Source of the DNA: Phycomyces nitens
Taxonomy: Eukaryota > Mucoromycota > Mucoromycetes > Mucorales > Phycomycetaceae
NCBI GenBank assembly: GCA_022702545.1
Contig: JAHRBC010000004.1
Coordinates: 4,928,001 to 4,992,000, forward strand
Reading direction: 5' to 3'
DNA length: 64,000 nt
Part shown: in pieces, positions 23,365 to 35,673 of the stretch
Numbering within the stretch: position 1 is the first letter of the stretch
How the letters are laid out: each line of letters opens with the position of its first letter
Program-made: the position numbers and the translations under genes
Notes under the pieces: model-generated
What the model saw: the letters and a program-made list of their open reading frames with translations, nothing else
Databases searched by the model: none
What the model was told of the DNA's origin: nothing

Positions 23365-23782
23365 CACTGGGAAAACAATTTGATATACACTGGTGTACAG
23401 GTGGGTGTAAAAGTGGACAAAGTTAATGTATACACTAGAGTTTACATAAACAAATGTCTAGTACACAAGGTACCTTTGACTCATGGACATTTTCGCGCTA
23501 AACACTAGTGCTTTTTCCACTAGGGGTGATGCTAGTAAGGGGAGTTGGTATTCTTAATATGTCAACTTGAAGTGAATACCAGAATGGCCTGTGTAAAGCT
23601 TAATTTTATGTGTAATACTTTAATAAGGCTATTAAAACATATTGATGAGGCTCACTATGATTCGTCGTTAACAATTGTAAAAGTATAGTCTAGGTACCTA
23701 GACTACACCACACACTAGTGTTTCTTTGATTTTGGTATCGTTTTTTATTACTCTTAGCCAGTGATATACTCTCAATTATTTT

Positions 23783-25435
23783 ATATCCCGTACTTATTAG
23801 GTTTTTTATGGTTTATATTTGTGTTTATTGGAAAGAATAGAATGGTTCTATACACAAGCTCTAATACTATTACTGTCTATCCTTGCCGCTTCTACCGGCC
23901 TACTTGATACTACTTGGATCGGGTGCTTCTCTACTGAACAATACCTGAAAATAAGGTCCGACAGCGATTTGGGTGGTTGCGGCAGTGTTCTTATATAATA
24001 AAGGTAGTATTAGTGACATACATTCAAGAGTGCGGGTGTTGTTTAAGATGCGAGGTATATTATACTTACATTGTAAGAAATGGATAAGAATGGTCAAAGA
24101 GGGGATGAGTTGTGCGGCATGGCATCTGGTATGATTAGGTTGACTAGAGATGGGGTAAAATAAATTAATATGGGTGAATTGGGGGATAGAAAAATTGATT
24201 TACATACCAGAAGCAGAGATGGCGATTAAGTAGAGGGATGTTATGTAACAGCCGACAATAGATTCTTATTAAGAATATAGAACAATATTAGTAAATAGCC
24301 AGAATAATATTATAGAAAATCATAAAGACCAAGAAATGGCATTACCATTATGATAACCGGCCGTAGATGATGGAGGAGCCAGATGGGGTGATTGATGGCG
24401 GTGGCCTATAGTAGAATAAGAAACGATAGAGGAGAAAATAGTTTGACACGAAAATATTTTTTTACCAAGCCACCAATGACGATACCATATAATAGACCAT
24501 TTGAGTAGAGGAGGTCTATAAGATAAAAAGAGAGAATCAGAATAGTGTTATGGAAAGCATAAATACTAAGAGACAGCATTACCATTATAATAACAGTTGT
24601 AGATGATGGAGGAGCCAGATGGGGTGATTGATGGCGGCGGTCTATAGTAAAATAAGAAACATTAAAGGAGAAAATTATTTGACACGATTTTTTATCATGC
24701 CACTGATGGCCATACCATATAATAGGCGTGTGAGCGGAATATGTCTATAAAATAAAAAGAGAGAATAAGAATAATATTATAGAAAAGTATAGACCAAGAA
24801 ACGGCATTACCATTATGATAACCAGTTGTAGATGATGGAAGAGATGGACAGGGTGTGATGGGGGTGACCCAAGTAGAATAAACAATGTTGGACAAAAAAA
24901 AGTTTGACACCAAAAGGTTCTTTTTTACCATGACACTGATGACGATACCCATATAATAGACCGTGTGAGTGGCGGAGGGCTATAAGATAAAAAGAGAGGA
25001 TCAGAATAATATTATAAAACATACAAAGACTAAGAAAAGATATTACCATTATGATTACAAACATACATGAAGGAAGAGGTAGATGGGGTGATTGGTGGTG
25101 TGGTCTACAATAAAATAAGCAACGTTAGAATAGAAAATTGTTTGACACGAAAAGATTTTTTTAGCCCAATATTGATGATTGAACCATATAATAAGCTGTG
25201 TGAGTTGAGGAGGTCTATAAAATAAAGAAAGAGAGTCAGGATAATTTGCGAGGTGCTAAAGGCACATTCAACTGACCACAGATTGTTTGGATGAGCAATG
25301 CAGGCAGGATGTATTGGAATGAGCGCATGTTTATAAGGAAGCTGCCAATTTTTTAGTGTAAAGAGGTGTAAAAAAGAAAAAATAGGCCTGGATATAAGGA
25401 AACAAGAGAAAGGAAAAAAGGGCAAAAAAGACAAA
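23783..25435. repeat. Repeat block R1b with four ~235-bp tandem units
   Basis: The counterpart of 9560-11225. Units begin near 24299, 24537, 24766 and 24999. It lies directly before the accessory gene of CACTA-4. Confidence 0.85.
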
Positions 25436-25745
25436 AAAAATACAAGGATATATAATTTGAAACAGAGACAGAATAGGTGTAATGGATAGAATCCAAAAGC
25501 AATAATGGTGCTGTTCATTAATGTGTACAAGAAGTCTTTTTGGATCCACCCACCAAACTCTCTTTAGTTATAAATACTCTGTATTTTATATTCTAAAAGA
25601 CCTGTTCTCACACAACACACTCTTCTGCTTCCAAAAAACTTTTAATAAAACAATTGTATGTATAAGATATTACATATTTTATAAGACCCCATAAAATAAA
25701 GATAATTGATAATTGAGTAATATATTATTTTATATTTTTTAGACT

Positions 25746-26874
25746 ATGGCAAACAGACGTAATCTTGCTCCTCGACCCAGTTCTGAGGCTTCTCAGATGA
25801 TGGAGAAAATGATAGCCATGGAGAAATATATGGTGACCATGGGCACTAACATGGTTTCAGTGCAAAGAGAGATTACCACAATGAATGGTAGAATCGGTGT
25901 ACTTGTTGGAGACAACACCAACGCTGGTCAGCCTTCAAATGCTGTGCCAGTGGTTCCTGTTGCCGTGGCCCCAGTTGTCAGCACTCCTGCTGACGGTATT
26001 CCTGAGCCACGAGCAAAGGACATCACTGAAGTGCTTGTAAGTAACAGAGTAATAATAATCCACTAATTTAATGCTATAAAATAGAGACTTATTAATGACT
26101 ACCTGTGGTCACCAACGTTCAAGTCAAACGACCAGGGCGAAATTGAGGCCAACAACAACAAGCCCAGGTGGAACACCAAAGTCCACTTCAACAAAAGCCC
26201 GAACAAAGAGTTGGTGGCAAACATGATGAGCTACCTGGTGTCAAATTCTCGCAACTCCAAGTTGCAAAAAAGTGACATTTGTAACAAGCTTCACACAAAC
26301 TTCCGCAGTCAGTGGCGCCAGGAGAAAGAGGATCCTAGTAAGAGAGATGCCTCAAAGGCAAAGACACGGCGCTCTTCTCGTGAGGGTGATGTAAGTTGTG
26401 TTTTATATTCTAATCAGAGCTTAGTTTTAAGAGTAATATTAATATAAATTACTCTCTAGCACCTCAAACGCCGTGGCCTTGCCTATGCCAAGAACAAGGC
26501 TGCCATTGATGCCGCCATGGAGAAGGATTGCTCCAATCTTCTCCAGGAAGAAGCAATGTCCGAAGGCGAGTCTGGTGATGAGACACCTGGAGTCCCAGGT
26601 GTACGCATCATTCGCGTCCAGCGCCCAAGTTGGCAAAGTGACAAGGTAAATTGTTTTCCAGCCAAGTTTATTGTTTTTGAAATATAATAAATAGAAACTA
26701 ATTGTCCTTTAGTTCAACCAATTCCTTGGAATGATTGACTTGTATGCCCGTGCCAACTTGGGCAACAATGCTCGACAGCTGATCAGAAGATCTCTTGTCG
26801 CTGTGGTGGAAAAACCAGTCCCTGCCAGCATGTTTCCTCCCCCACCACAGTGGACCATCAGAGATGACAAATAA
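25746..26874 (+). CDS. CACTA-4 accessory protein (four exons, intact)
   Basis: Exons are 25746-26036, 26085-26390, 26460-26645 and 26713-26874. All junctions are GT/AG and phase 0, giving 314 residues. Residues ~20-60 are predicted coiled coil (EKMIAMEKYMVTMG and following). Exon 2 (102 codons) is basic, with a PRWNTKVHFNKS segment. Exon 3 starts HLKRR and ends RPSWQSDK, and the C-terminus is QWTIRDDK. The same plan occurs in CACTA-2 and CACTA-3. I do not recognise a known family. The position, convergent to Tnp2, suggests a role comparable to the plant TNPA/TNP1 DNA-binding partner; this is inference. A TTATAAATAC box lies near 25568. Confidence 0.72.
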
Positions 26875-26995
26875 TTTTTTTTGATTTTTTAAAACAATAC
26901 TCTTCTCAAATGATCATTGCACTTTATCTTAATAATATATATTTAGAGGTAAAGAAATATTTGTTTTGAAGGAAAGAGGAAGGCATATATTTTTA

Positions 26996-29467
26996 TTAAG
27001 CATATTGTTTCTTTGGTAGAGGAATTACCAGTGTTGTTGTCATATTGTTTTCTGTGCATTCAGCAGTTACCACCTCCAGCAAGATTCGATGTACAGGCAA
27101 GATGCACTGAAAGTCATCGTCAGAAAATTCAGGCAGGCAAATGTCAACACCATCATCTTCTCGCGATCTATCAGGAGACAGAGGAAGCCATCGGACAAAA
27201 GCGAAAACGTGTTGGGTATGCTGAATTCCATGGAATGAACAGACATCTTGGTTTGCTGGCGGCATAAAGGAATGAGTGAAGAGGTATTGAATTTGTCCAG
27301 TATATGCATTTGCATGATCTCCGAATCTACCAAGGAACAATGCCTGCACAAAAGACCCACGACTGATGGAGCTACTTTTGCCAACATATGTTTGACCAAG
27401 AAGATCAATTGATTTCAGTTTTTGGACCTGATTGTCAACAAAGAATGGAGAGAGGGAGGCATGGTGATAATGAACAAGGTCTGGAATGTCATAGGTTTGT
27501 TTGTAGTACTCCAACAAATAAGGATAATGAATATCGCTTATTGATGATGTTCTACTTGTTGAAAGAGAGTGTTGTAAATGAGTATTGATCACTGCTGAAT
27601 CTGAGAGTAAGACTGAAGGATAAAATAATATCCTCAGCTATTCCAGTCAAATGGATCTGGCTTTATGAGATTATCCAATACACAGATCATCATACACATA
27701 ATTGATTATTATTTATTATTATTATTGTTATCACCATAATATGGGATATACAGATATACACATATTTATCTAATGGCATCATCATATTCCATCTACATAT
27801 TTCGTTGATTATATGAATACTTGATTGAGAGACTACAACTACAATGAATTAATAATTCTAAAAACATTACCCAAGTATCTGGGTTGGAATATTAAAATAT
27901 TACCAATAGCATAAATGCTCTTCTTTACCAAAGCTCTCTGGCTGATCTGACTGGAGAAGTATCATATCAATAGGTCTCTCTGGATCTTTCCAGAAAGACA
28001 ATACTCCTGGAAGATGACTCATCGTGATAAATATTACCAAAGCATATACTGAATTATAAATCAGAAAACATATAAATATCAGTAGTTAGTTCTGTGTAGA
28101 AAGATAACTTTTTTCTTTATAATAAACACCCTACACAAGTTCTCACGAATTCTTTCGTATCTTTCTTATTTTTACTCTACCCACAACAGAGGGAATGCGG
28201 AAGGAGGGAGTGGTTCGTTGCCTTTGACAGGAATTGATGCGTTTAAGGAAAGTTGGACAAAGTTTTGCAAGTCAAAGGTGCAGTGCGTGTTGGAAGGAGA
28301 GGAGATGATGGCAGGTGTGGTCGAGGTGAGTTTTTGAAGGACAGGACAGAAGAGGGCATGATTTGAATTAAGGAAAGTGGCATGGACATAGTCTTTTTTG
28401 TAAACGTCTTCTAAGAAGTTCTTCATATATGTCATCTCGAAACCATCTTTTCTGTTAGTGTTGATGTTCTTTAGCAAGCTGTTAAATCTCTCGAACCCAA
28501 AGAGCCAGTAACCGTACACGGGTCCAAAATCATGAATTGTATCACGAAGATGAAGGTGCAGGTGCATGTTGCAGGTGAGAATTGTTGCAGGATAAAGGGT
28601 TTTGCACGATTGACAGAATTGCTGGAGATGGAGGTGAGCTAACTCGACATCGTCATAGGTTACCGTTGGCTTGACAAGTAAACGACATGCATCAACAAAA
28701 TCAATCCAGCTACGGAAATTTTCAGATGGGAGAATACCTCTCAACAAAACAGGGGAGTAAATGAGCACCCACGACTTCCACTCGTCTGCTTTCATACGGG
28801 GGGAACCCCTTGCCAATCTTTGTCTTCAATGTGCTGTATCCAACGGGCAGCACCATCGTTTCAGCCATCTTCTGCATCTCACGCAGGTCTCTGTCTGTAA
28901 GTAGACCACTGGCAGTCCACTTCTCCAGCATTCTCTTCGCCGTGCCCAGAAAAAGATTGTGCATGGGATCGATGATCGTTCCACGTACTAGATCAAAGTA
29001 TTCAAGACGATGCAGCTGCGACCATCGAACACCATTTTCGACCTCCAGCTGATGTCTTTCTGAGGGTGTACTTGCACTCTTCCACACCTCAGCATGCACC
29101 CGGTTTACAGCACCATTTGCCAGTCTCCACTCAGCAAACTCGAACCCACAAAAATCGACACTGGCTGTGCCTTCCAGACGAGAGAATTGATGATCGCATT
29201 TATAACATGCACGTGTGCTGTTGTGGGCAGTAAATCCACTTGTCTTCCTGGCAGCAGGGATGTCACACGCCACCATCATCAATGCAGCATGGACACTGGC
29301 ACCAGTTGGCTGCTCAAATGTTGGAATATTCATTCCTATATAGAGCTCGTTCAACTCATCCACCAACGGCTCCAGGTAGTGGTTGATCTCTTCAGATCTT
29401 GGCTCTTTGGGTCCAGGCATGAGACCAACGAGGATTGTGTTTTCTGCCTTAAAACGTTCCTCCCTAG
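26996..29467 (-). pseudogene. Tnp2 transposase of CACTA-4, broken
   Basis: From 29467 the frame reads EERFKAENT, LVGLMPGPKEP, CDIPAARKTSGF, CYKCDHQF and IIDPMHNLFLGTAKRM. A frameshift near 28800 in a C run separates this from MKADEWKSW, the HLHLHLRDT block and FERFNS. A 619-bp solo LTR (27570-28188) then splits the C-terminal domain. Removing it joins PPSAFPLS to the LLEYYKQTYD domain in frame. That domain ends at 26996. The N-terminal exons and the first acidic residue block are lost at the CACTA-3 boundary. Confidence 0.88.
27570..28188. mobile_element. Solo LTR in the CACTA-4 transposase
   Basis: The 619-bp segment has TGTTGT and ACAACA ends. It is flanked by GAGAG (27565-27569) and GAGGG (28189-28193), a 5-bp target duplication with one mismatch. 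Excising it restores the Tnp2 frame as seen in CACTA-2. No coding sequence is present. Confidence 0.8.
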
Positions 29468-29713
29468 CACTGCAAAAATGACCCCAATTTTCATATATAC
29501 AGCAACTGGGAATTCCAGGACACAGAAAACATAAAATTGTAATTCAGACAGTTTTTGTAAATTAAATACTTGAATAATTATTAGACAGTTTCATTGGTTC
29601 TGATGGGCGGTGTAGAAATAAAAAAGCATTATCAACTCAGAAATAAATAAAATGAGCTGTGCCTTGAACTTCTCTCTTTTACTGCTAAACCAAACGCAAA
29701 TATTTTATTAAAA

Positions 29714-32700
29714 ATGGCCCCAATCCGCAACTCAAAAGTTACAAAAGAATGCAGATGCTCTGTTTGCGAAAAGAAGCATGGTGGCTATGACGTGGTACCT
29801 ATTCAGACCTTCAAACGTCATATGAAAAATGAAGAAACACAAAGCATTTTAAATGCACAAAAACGTAAGAGATTATAATTATATTTATTTATATTTCAGA
29901 TAATAATAAATTTATTATAGAGGCCAGGCAATCTGTTGAAAACACTGTATCCATGGATACAGCTCAAGATGAAGAATTGATTGATATCCGTAGTCCTGAC
30001 AATGATATGGATTATGATCTCAATGGTAAAGACATTATTTTTGATTGTTAATTTGAGTTTAATAATAATATTCCTTTTTAGTAGATTCGGTTGACAGCAC
30101 CAATGCTGACACTCAATCTCAGAAAGGAACCTTATCTCTTTCTGAGAACGACACTTTGTTTGATGATGAGGATGACAATTGCTCTGCTTCTGATGAATCA
30201 GATGGCAATGATTCAAGTGACGATGAGATTGTTGATGATAAAGGTATGTACAGTACTAAATATAATACTTGTCCTGAAACGAAAATAATGGATTAATAAT
30301 ATTTTCATTTTAAATAGACTATTCTTCAGAATCTGTCTCAGAATTAGGTTTCATTCACCAATTCATTGTTACTACAATTGCCATCTTCATATCATTATAT
30401 GTTGTTAACGGAGGTGCCGTAGTCTTAATTGCAATTGTGAACAAGGTCTTGGAATTCTTTTGCGACCCATTCCGTCTTCCTGTGAGTGTTCAAGGCCTCA
30501 GACGATTGGCTGGTCTTGACGTCTTGTCAAACGGTGTAAAGAAGTATGTTGCTTGTGGTGAATGCCATAGCATTTATGAGAACGATGACTCCACTCCTTC
30601 TTGCTGCTCGTTTGACAAGTTTGGAAAAAACTCCTTGTGTGGAACTCCGTTGTTCAAGTCCGGATCTGGATCTAGGATCCCAAAGAAAACGTACATGTTT
30701 CACTCCATCAAGAAATCACTGGAGCTGTTCTTTGGCCGCCCTGAGTTTGAAGATGATATCAGTTTGTGGAATCGTGGTCCAAAGGCAAAGGACATGATGT
30801 TCGATGTATACGACGGTGCAATGTGGAATGAAGTATTGGATATCAATGGCATTCCCTTTGTTGACAGTGACCATTCATTAATGTTGACCCTCAACATTGA
30901 CTGGTTCCAGCCATTCGATGGAGTCACATATTCTTGTGGAGCCATATACCTTGCCATTAACAATCTTCCTCGAGATATCTGGTTCAAGAAGGAGAACATT
31001 ATCCTTGTTGGATTAATGCCAGGGCCAAGAGAAGTGAAGACATCAGAGATCAACAATTATCTCAGACCTCTTGTAGACGAATTGGAAGAGCTATACCAGG
31101 GTATCAAAATCAAGACCCATCAATACCCATCTGGTGCAACCGTCCGTGCCGCTCTCTTTCTGGTCACTTGTGACATCCCCGCTGCAAGGAAAGTATGTGG
31201 ATTTACGTCCCATATGAGTACAAACGCCTGCCACAAATGCAATCGTCAGTTCAATCGGTTAGCTGGAACGAACTCTGTTGATTATTCTGGATTTGATTCT
31301 TCAAAGTGGCTCCTTCGCACTAGAGATGATAATCGTAAGGATGCTGAGGTCTGGAGAAATGCACCCACTCAAGCTGAGAGGCAGCGCCTTGAAGTTGCCA
31401 GTGGTGTTCGCTGGTCCGAACTGCATCGTCTCCAGTACTTTGATGTTGTCCGCTGCACGATCATCGATCCAATGCATAATCTTTTCTTAGGCACTGCCAA
31501 GAGGATGATGGAGAGATGGGTTGCAGATGGAGTAATCAATGATAAGAGTCTCGTTGCCATGCAGAACATGGTGGAGAAGATGGTGTTGCCGGCCGATTAT
31601 ACCCAGATTAAGACGAAGATTGGAAAAGGGTTTCCATTTATGAAGGCAGACGAGTGGAAATCGTGGTGCCTGGTTTATTCTCCAGTGGCGTTAAAGGGCG
31701 TAATTCCAGACCTTCACTTCTCAAACTGGATGCATTTCGTCAATGCATGCCGTCTACTTACCAAGCCCAGTGTTTCTGACAATGAGATCGAGCAAGGCCA
31801 CGCATCTCTTGAGCTGTTCTGTAAAGGATGCGAGGAGATTTACGATCATAGTCTTCTGTCCCCAAACATGCACCTCCACCTCCACCTTCGCCAGACAATC
31901 AATGACTTTGGACCGTTCTATGGTTACTGGCTCTTTAGCTTCGAAAGGTACAACAGTATCTTAAAAAACATAGACACAAACAGGCGAAGTGGGTTCGAAT
32001 CAACCTATATGAGACAATTCCTGGAAGAGACCTATAAGAACGATCATGTCCGTACAATTTTGAAGCACCAACCAAATTTTCCCTGTGCCAACATTTTGTA
32101 CAAGTTGACAAATGCAGACCATCAAAAGCATTCAACAATAACTGTCCAAAACACTCAAATTCAATTCTTGCTCCCAGACTTCCTTGAATCAGCTGAAAAT
32201 CCACATATACCTGTCCAAGGCAATGAGCCCCTTCCATTACCTATAACTATGTAGCAAAAGCAATCAAAAGCAATGATTCCAAAGGAAGAATATGATTGCT
32301 TGGTTGAGTACTACCAGGTTGCATATAACAACAATGAGATCCATAGCTGCAAAGACAAAATGCAAGGCATGGCTTTTGTGAATGACTGGTTCGAAAAGCT
32401 GAAGTCAGTTAATCTCCTAGGCCAGACATTCAAGGGCATCAATGGCAAAGAGAATCGCGGATTGTATATTCAAGCGATTTTTATTGAAAACAAGACTGGA
32501 GTAGAGTACGCGTATGTTGGAGAGATTCAATACCTATTTGTTCATACATTTAGCCCTGTTGTTTCTTCTCTGCACCATGAAAATGTCCACAATAGTCAGC
32601 ATACCTTTGCTTTCGTAAAGTGGTTCAAAACTACATCAGACAGGAGTAGAGAATTTGAGGGAATTGAGATTGTTGACGATGCCTTCTACCCTCTTGATTT

Positions 32701-32818
32701 CGAGTGTATCCTCCCAGTACATTGTATCCTAATGTTTGTTGCAATCATGGAGTACAAAACAACCGGAGATATTAGAAAAAGACTTGTAGTCCCTCTTCCC
32801 AGAAAGATCTCTTATTAA
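29714..32818 (+). CDS. Tnp2-family transposase of CACTA-3 (TAG before the C-terminal domain)
   Basis: Exons are 29714-29864, 29921-30025, 30082-30243 and 30318 onward; phases agree throughout. Exon 1 encodes the finger CRCSVCEKKHGGYDVV. Exons 2-3 are acidic. Exon 4 holds the DDE-type core: NIDWFQPFDGVTYSCG, LVGLMPGPREVKTSEIN, CDIPAARKVCGF, CHKCNRQF, CTIIDPMHNLFLGTAK and FERYNS. The likely catalytic acids are D of NIDWF, D of IIDPMH and E of FERY (inferred). A TAG at 32252-32254 ends the core after 784 codons. The same frame continues and encodes the C-terminal domain from 32273 (CLVEYYQ to ILPVHCIL), which CACTA-2 has fused. Confidence 0.86.
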
Positions 32819-32822
32819 TTTA

Positions 32823-32951
32823 TTATTTTTATTTTTATTTTTATTTTTATTTTTATTTTTATTTTTATTTTTATTTTTATTTTTATTTTTATTTTTATTT
32901 TTATTTTTATTTTTATTTTTATTTCCTTTTACTTTTACTTTTACTTTTATC
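32823..32951. repeat. (TTTTTA)n microsatellite between convergent genes
   Basis: About 17 hexamer units followed by CTTTTA units. It lies just after the Tnp2-CTD stop and before the accessory-gene stop of CACTA-3, in the shared 3' region. Confidence 0.95.
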
Positions 32952-33013
32952 TAACCCCATTATATATTCTATATTAATCCAAAAATAAGTCGTTTGTCAT
33001 TTACGAAAATGTT

Positions 33014-34229
33014 TTATTCATCTCTAAATGCCCAAGAAGGGAGAGAGGAACACAAGTGAGAGGGGATGGGAACAAGATTCTCTGTTTTTTGTCTCCTTGG
33101 CATTCTTGGCTTTGCCTTGGACTGGAATTTTGCCGAGTCACAGACTCTTGCAACTCGGTCAATGACTGACAAGAGTCTGTTGAGCTATATTCCCTTTATT
33201 AGCATCCTTGTTTTACAAGTATATACTTTAGATATTTACCTCATCACTTCTCCATCTCAGCCGAGCAACATTCAACACACGCACCTTGTAATCGGGCTCC
33301 AACTCCTCTGTCTCCGACTCCCCATCTGACATCACTTCTTTTTTAAGAACATGGAGATAAGCCATCTCAGCTGCGTTGCCTGGCTTATCCCCCATGTCTT
33401 TGTCAATCACCCTCCAGTTGCTCTTGTATGTTGCAATTCAACGCCGGAGGATCTATATGTAATATAATATGAGAAAACTGAAAATATTTTAAATTAATCA
33501 TTTTGTACAAACCTCAGCAATCCTGCTGTTAGATCGGCCTTTTTGCTTTTTGGCCTCATCTTGTTCGGGTGTCATACAAGCTTTATGGTGGGAATGCTTG
33601 TAATTGTTCTTGATCTTATTTACCACCGTATCAGGCCAAAACCCAGAAGCTTCAGGCTGTGAAAGAATATACTCCTTCAAGTAACTGATGATTGCGACAT
33701 TATCAGGATGATTAATCTGCTTGTTCTCATTCCATCTTTTTCTGCTGTTGTTTTCAGCAATCACACCCGGGTTATCTGAATCCAAGTTCTTCTTCCACAT
33801 CTTGCCTTTAATGAGGCCCTGGATATAATTTGGTTAGTCTATATATATAATTTGAGTTAAACATACCAGGATAATTCTACCAGTATTGCTGACACTGATA
33901 GATTTCTCGGATACAACAGCAGGAGCCATTGCAATTGGGACAAATGATGCCATACGAGCCTCACTATTGGCATGAGCATTGGCCAAATTGCTAACAGCTG
34001 TCTTGGTCTCTTTGTTTGTATCAAACAACATGCCAAGTCTTCGGTTGACAGTTGCAATTTCAACCCGGACAGTCTTTACCTCATCAAAAAGATCTTTGAA
34101 CTGCTGGTCCCTATTGTTGCTTAGAGGTATGCTTGGGCCAAGTTGGTGTCGCTCAATACGACCAGCTGTCACCTGCTGAGAAGAACTGGCCTCTCGATTT
34201 GCTCTTGATCTGGTAGAATTGGGAGGCAT
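33014..34229 (-). pseudogene. CACTA-3 accessory gene (four exons, one nonsense codon)
   Basis: Exons are 34229-33867, 33818-33513, 33452-33240 and 33184-33014, all phase 0. Exon 2 is 306 nt, as in CACTA-2 and CACTA-4. The first exon encodes a predicted coiled coil (FKDLFDEVKTVRVEI). Exon 2 contains the shared tryptophan/basic pattern, exon 3 ends LRWRSDE, and the C-terminus is SWAFRDE. Exon 3 has TGA where the other families have an arginine-rich KRR segment, consistent with CGA to TGA. Without that stop the product would be about 350 residues. Confidence 0.7.
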
Positions 34230-35673
34230 TTTCTATAGGCAAAATTAGTTAAATACTATTAAGGATTATACAAGTAAAGAGATATACATACAATATAGTT
34301 CACAGTAAGTAATAAAGATTTCTTTAAGTGATATGAAGAATATAATAATGAATTCAATATTCATCTTTTATAGCTATAAATGATTTGTGAAAGCGTAATA
34401 TGAATATGAGTTTTGTGATTTGGTTTTGGACTCAATGATTTTTCTTTTAGGATATTTTTTATTTTGTTTTACAATTTAAACCACTCTTTCGGTTCCATTT
34501 GCCTTTTCCTCTTTGCTTACTCATTTGTTCTTTTTTTTTTTTGAGTTAAATATCCAAGTAAGTCTTTTTCCTTTTATTTTTACTTTTACTTTTACTAAAT
34601 GACATTGCTTAACTACTAATAGTATTAAATATACCGCAACTTATCTCACTGGTAAGATAAAGATTGACCCATACAAATATTCATTTTCTTACTAAACATT
34701 TATAAATTATAGATACTGCGCACTTTACACGGCTGAGAACCATAGCAGTATATAATATGGTATATATAATCAATAACACTATAACCCCATGTAGACTAAC
34801 ACTCATATTCTATTATCTTACTCTCATAGATCTTGCAATATTATATTTAAATATTAGTCATACTTTTTGCGAGTGTATTATAAGTATAACTTCTCTGTTA
34901 TATTCTCTATTCATAATACATTATTAACATCTTTGTTGTTTTCAATTCAGTACCAAGTATGCTGAATCTGCCTCAAGTAAGTTTTCTCTCTCTCTAATGG
35001 TAAAAGACATAATACATAAACCTAATCAATGTTTTGTTTTCAGTATAGAGATTCACATTATATATCCAAGTAGTATTCCCATTTCATATTCAATTGCTGT
35101 AAATTGTTTTTGCTCATTTCAATTGCATTTGTAAAAGGTAATCCATAATGTTAATATATGAATAGCCCATGCTTTGAATAGATAACTAGGCAATCCAACT
35201 AGAAAATAAATATTTTTTATCAAATAAATTTTTTTTCGTAAACTATTTCCCATAAATTGTTCTTTTAAAGAAGCTCGAGAAAATGGTTCTGGACAATTAT
35301 ATCAAGAAATATCAATAGAATACATAATATGATATCCAATAGAAACTGCCATACAGTGGTAGGCAGTGACACTCCACACTGCCGACAGACGAAAGACCTT
35401 TCAAAAACACTGTCTTTTAAATAGAAATAGACTGATCACAATCGGAAATGTAAAGAAATATTGATCCTAATTGAGTTTTCTGGGTTCATGGTAACTAAAG
35501 AAACCATTGTCCACGCACAGACTATTCTGTCTGCCGAAGGAAACAATTCATTCCATATGTGCCCATATATCTGTAGCTCAGATAAATTTTCATCGGAACC
35601 CAGGTTTTATTGTCACTATTTCTCAGAATCCTACTTTATTTCACATATGAAAATTGGGGTCATTTTTGCAGTG

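Larger units (their letters stand above)
23365..29467. mobile_element. CACTA-4, right end replaced by CACTA-3
   Basis: The left end CACTGGGAAAAC matches the inner end of CACTA-5 (12 bp). From left there are about 410 bp without a recognisable gene, repeat block R1b, an intact four-exon accessory gene (plus) and a Tnp2 gene (minus) broken by a solo LTR, a frameshift and loss of its 5' part. The right TIR and first exons are missing because CACTA-3 starts at 29468. Assigning the left TIR and R1b to the same element is an inference from the spacing. Confidence 0.7.
29468..35673. mobile_element. CACTA-3, complete element with CACTG ends
   Basis: The ends CACTGCAAAAATGACCCCAA and its inverse are near-perfect over ~30 bp. 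Tnp2 runs on the plus strand from 29714. The accessory gene runs on the minus strand (34229-33014), with their 3' ends facing across a TTTTTA microsatellite. The region 34230-35640 holds no recognisable gene. The flanking triplets differ (TAG on the left, ACC on the right) and the flanks belong to different elements, so the element is probably a recombinant. Confidence 0.88.

Noticed and set aside
23365..23767. A ~400-bp miniature element with CACTGG...CCAGTG ends inside LINE copy 1
   Set aside because: Only 6 bp of the ends match, flanks CTT and ATA differ, and LINE sequence does not resume after 23767.
33066..33329. 87-residue plus-strand ORF with a signal-peptide-like start
   Set aside because: Antisense to exons 3-4 of the CACTA-3 accessory gene, whose splice phases are consistent.
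35340..35673. Host gene fragment next to CACTA-3
   Set aside because: The 76-residue ORF at 35461 runs into the TIR and has no recognisable domain.
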